Below the pieces are notes generated by a model. That model made no database searches. It had not been told where the DNA came from and saw only the letters and a program-made list of their open reading frames with translations. This document shows positions 31,793 through 32,228 of a stretch of 32,228 nt of DNA, one piece after another (the stretch's first letter is position 1; each line of letters starts with the position of its first letter). The stretch is from the NCBI GenBank assembly GCA_020053595.1, contig JAGVMV010000026.1:1-32228 (forward strand), in the 5' to 3' direction. The stretch comes from Thermoleophilia bacterium (GTDB taxonomy: Bacteria; Actinomycetota; Thermoleophilia; BMS3ABIN01). A program made the translations under genes and the position numbers.

Positions 31793-31823
31793 CTTTACCC
31801 CTATCCTTGCTGCTCAGGACATT

Positions 31824-31857
31824 ATAAAACAAAAAGGGCCCTCCTTCCGGAGGGCCC
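31824..31857 (-). terminator. Rho-independent terminator after the cold-shock gene
   Basis: On the minus strand GGGCCCTCC-GGAA-GGAGGGCCC (31857-31836) forms a nine-base-pair stem followed by TTTTTGTTTT. It lies 24 bp downstream of the cold-shock gene stop. Confidence 0.9.
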
Positions 31858-31880
31858 CCGTTGGATTCCTCATTGGAATA

Positions 31881-32084
31881 CTAAGCTATGGGATTCACGT
31901 TCGTAGCCTGGGGGCCCTTGGGGCCTTCAGCAGCTTCGAAGCTCACTTTCTGGCCCTCGGCGAGGGTTTTGAAGCCGTCGCCTTTGATCTCAGAGAAGTG
32001 CACAAACAGATCTGTCCCGTTCTCGCGCTCAATAAAGCCGAAGCCTTTCTGATCGGAGAACCATTTGACTGTTCCTTCTGGCAA
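31881..32084 (-). CDS. Cold-shock protein (CspA family)
   Basis: A 67-residue single-domain RNA chaperone. RNP1 is KGFGFIER (about 13-20) and RNP2 is LFVHFSEI (about 26-33), the nucleic-acid-binding aromatic patches; TVKWFSDQ and [10 protein letters not shown] are typical ends. TTG 32084 is chosen because AGGAGG lies seven bases upstream and gives the usual family length; the frame extends to 32105 by seven residues covering the ribosome-binding site itself. It has its own promoter and terminator and a leader of about 110 nt that may be temperature-responsive, as in other csp mRNAs. Confidence 0.95.
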   Translation of the reverse strand: MPEGTVKWFSDQKGFGFIERENGTDLFVHFSEIKGDGFKTLAEGQKVSFEAAEGPKGPQATNVNPIA

Positions 32085-32198
32085 GTTAATTCCTCCTCTC
32101 ACCATTCCCGTGGTAGGAGCACTCGATCAACTGCCAAAAGAACGATCAGCCAAGCACTTCAAACCAAATTAACACCCGCGTTCTAGCGGGCTACAGTA

Positions 32199-32227
32199 AC
32201 TATAGGGTAATAGTGGGCAAGTGGCAA
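32199..32227 (-). promoter_or_regulatory. Promoter of the cold-shock gene
   Basis: On the minus strand TTGCCA (32227-32222) and TATAGT (32204-32199) are separated by 17 bases. The transcript would begin near 32192 and carry a CCCGC/GCGGG hairpin (about 32174-32190) at its very 5' end, about 110 nt before the TTG start. Confidence 0.7.
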
Positions 32228-32228
32228 C

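Overview
The window (about 32 kb) is a bacterial chromosome segment of fairly high GC content, with an AT-richer integrative element at its left end. Three gene sets point to an uncultured, probably anaerobic or microaerophilic lineage near Actinobacteriota or Chloroflexota: a complete N-type ATPase operon, a two-gene SufC/SufBD set, and a ferredoxin-thioredoxin-reductase-type thiol system. A methyltransferase with an apparently leaderless start and a Tyr-Thr-Met tRNA cluster fit this. The lineage is inference only; no rRNA or marker gene is present.

Region 1, 1-5300: right part of an integrative element. It holds a replication-relaxation family protein, a nested palindrome of about 200 bp, two small paralogous acidic proteins, and a divergent control region with a perfect DnaA box and repeated operator-like motifs. 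These are followed by an XRE repressor, an ImmA/IrrE-like protein whose HExxH motif has lost its Glu, and an overlapping three-gene operon of wHTH-nucleotidyltransferase, HEPN protein and large serine recombinase. The recombinase reading frame ends inside tRNA-Met, the likely integration site. The left end of the element lies outside the window.

Region 2, 5299-6297: tRNA-Met, tRNA-Thr and tRNA-Tyr on the minus strand, then a small membrane protein and a 50-residue Cys protein on the plus strand.

Region 3, 6294-16793: envelope or polysaccharide-type genes. A minus-strand operon runs from a PIG-V-like mannosyltransferase through a second polytopic glycosyltransferase to hydantoinase/oxoprolinase subunits A and B. 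Next to it are a SAM methyltransferase, an AT-rich polytopic membrane protein and an FAD oxidoreductase of the UDP-galactopyranose-mutase type.

Region 4, 16797-19413: an intergenic candidate structured RNA, a DUF3467 protein, a glutaredoxin-like protein with a ferredoxin-thioredoxin-reductase/rubredoxin fusion, and a decayed ABC transporter locus (Walker A deleted, permease reduced to its tail).

Region 5, 19532-26503: N-ATPase operon in the canonical order atpDCQRBEFAG. The c subunit carries two membrane carboxylates, the b subunit has a delta-like C-terminus, and a 52-bp tandem duplication lies before atpA.

Region 6, 26500-32228: FAD (DAO-family) oxidoreductase, a 57-residue Cys protein, a SufBD/SufC pair with low-complexity insertions in SufC, SfsA, a nitronate monooxygenase with no canonical start codon at its expected N-terminus, and a cold-shock protein with a leader of about 110 nt.
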